Part shown: piece after piece, positions 14,965 to 15,044 of the stretch
Layout of the letters: every line of letters begins with the position of its first letter
Numbering within the stretch: position 1 is the stretch's first letter
NCBI GenBank assembly: GCA_964472195.1
Contig: CAYYJH010000069.1
Location: 1-15,044, forward strand
DNA length: 15,044 bases
Reading direction: 5' to 3'
Source: BS750m-G4 sp964472195
GTDB taxonomy: Bacteria; Bacteroidota; Ignavibacteria; Tepidaquicellales; Tepidaquicellaceae
Translations under genes and position numbers: made by a program
Notes under the pieces: model-generated
What the model saw: only the letters and a program-made list of their open reading frames with translations
Database searches by the model: none
What the model was told of the DNA's origin: nothing

Positions 14965-15044
14965 TTATTTTACCAATACCATTCTCTTAATATCATTAAA
15001 AGAGTCTGCTTCCAGTTTATAGAAATATACACCGCTTGAAAGAT
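14965..15044 (-). CDS. 3' end of a T9SS type-A sorting-domain protein (partial)
   Basis: The minus strand from the window edge to TAA at 14967-14965 reads 'LSSGVYFYKLEADSFNDIKR' then MVLVK. It matches the last strand of the sorting domains at 1504, 9861 and 14266 ('SGTYYYRL...KKMIVLK'). The gene is cut by the window end, so its main domain is unknown. It is not in the same transcription unit as the subtilase. Confidence 0.85.
   Translation of the reverse strand, partial: LSSGVYFYKLEADSFNDIKRMVLVK

Overview
The window is AT-rich and looks like a chromosomal segment from the Bacteroidota/Chlorobi/Ignavibacteria superphylum. Four genes end in a type IX secretion (T9SS) type-A C-terminal sorting domain of the 'QNYPNPFNP...' kind, which is especially common in Ignavibacteria and relatives. 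Most starts lack a Shine-Dalgarno sequence, which fits that group. The lineage is an inference, not a proof.

Layout. 1-210: a 21-bp tandem repeat running in from outside the window. 575-1504 (+): a secreted jelly-roll protein with a T9SS tag and a clear terminator. 1565-2274: a small accessory patch holding the 5' relic of one four-helix-bundle gene, a second four-helix-bundle gene broken by one amber codon, inverted AT-rich repeats and a short hairpin repeat. 2275-5978 (+): nuoC-nuoD-nuoE-nuoF of respiratory complex I, with another copy of the hairpin repeat between nuoD and nuoE. 9730-6058 (-): a likely operon of a 56-aa hydrophobic protein, a multi-pass membrane protein, a secreted M28 peptidase with a PDZ domain, and a SagB-like nitroreductase. 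12314-9861 (-) and 12440-14266 (+): divergent secreted T9SS cargo, a BNR/Asp-box propeller and a subtilisin-like protease. 14400-14839: a 440-bp unit with terminal inverted repeats around a GxxExxY-family gene broken by one ochre codon. 14965-15044 (-): the 3' end of another T9SS cargo gene.

How they work together. NuoE/F form the NADH-oxidising tip of complex I and NuoC/D the connecting arm. The membrane subunits, NuoA/B and NuoG are not here, so they must be encoded elsewhere if the complex is complete. The T9SS genes are cargo only; no secretion machinery is present.

The most interesting material is the small repeat-bounded accessory units. Two unrelated small protein families (four-helix-bundle and GxxExxY) each sit inside inverted repeats, each is interrupted by a single in-frame stop, and no transposase is visible. 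A 22-bp palindromic element has inserted precisely into a relic four-helix-bundle gene and occurs twice more, as perfect copies, around the nuo genes.
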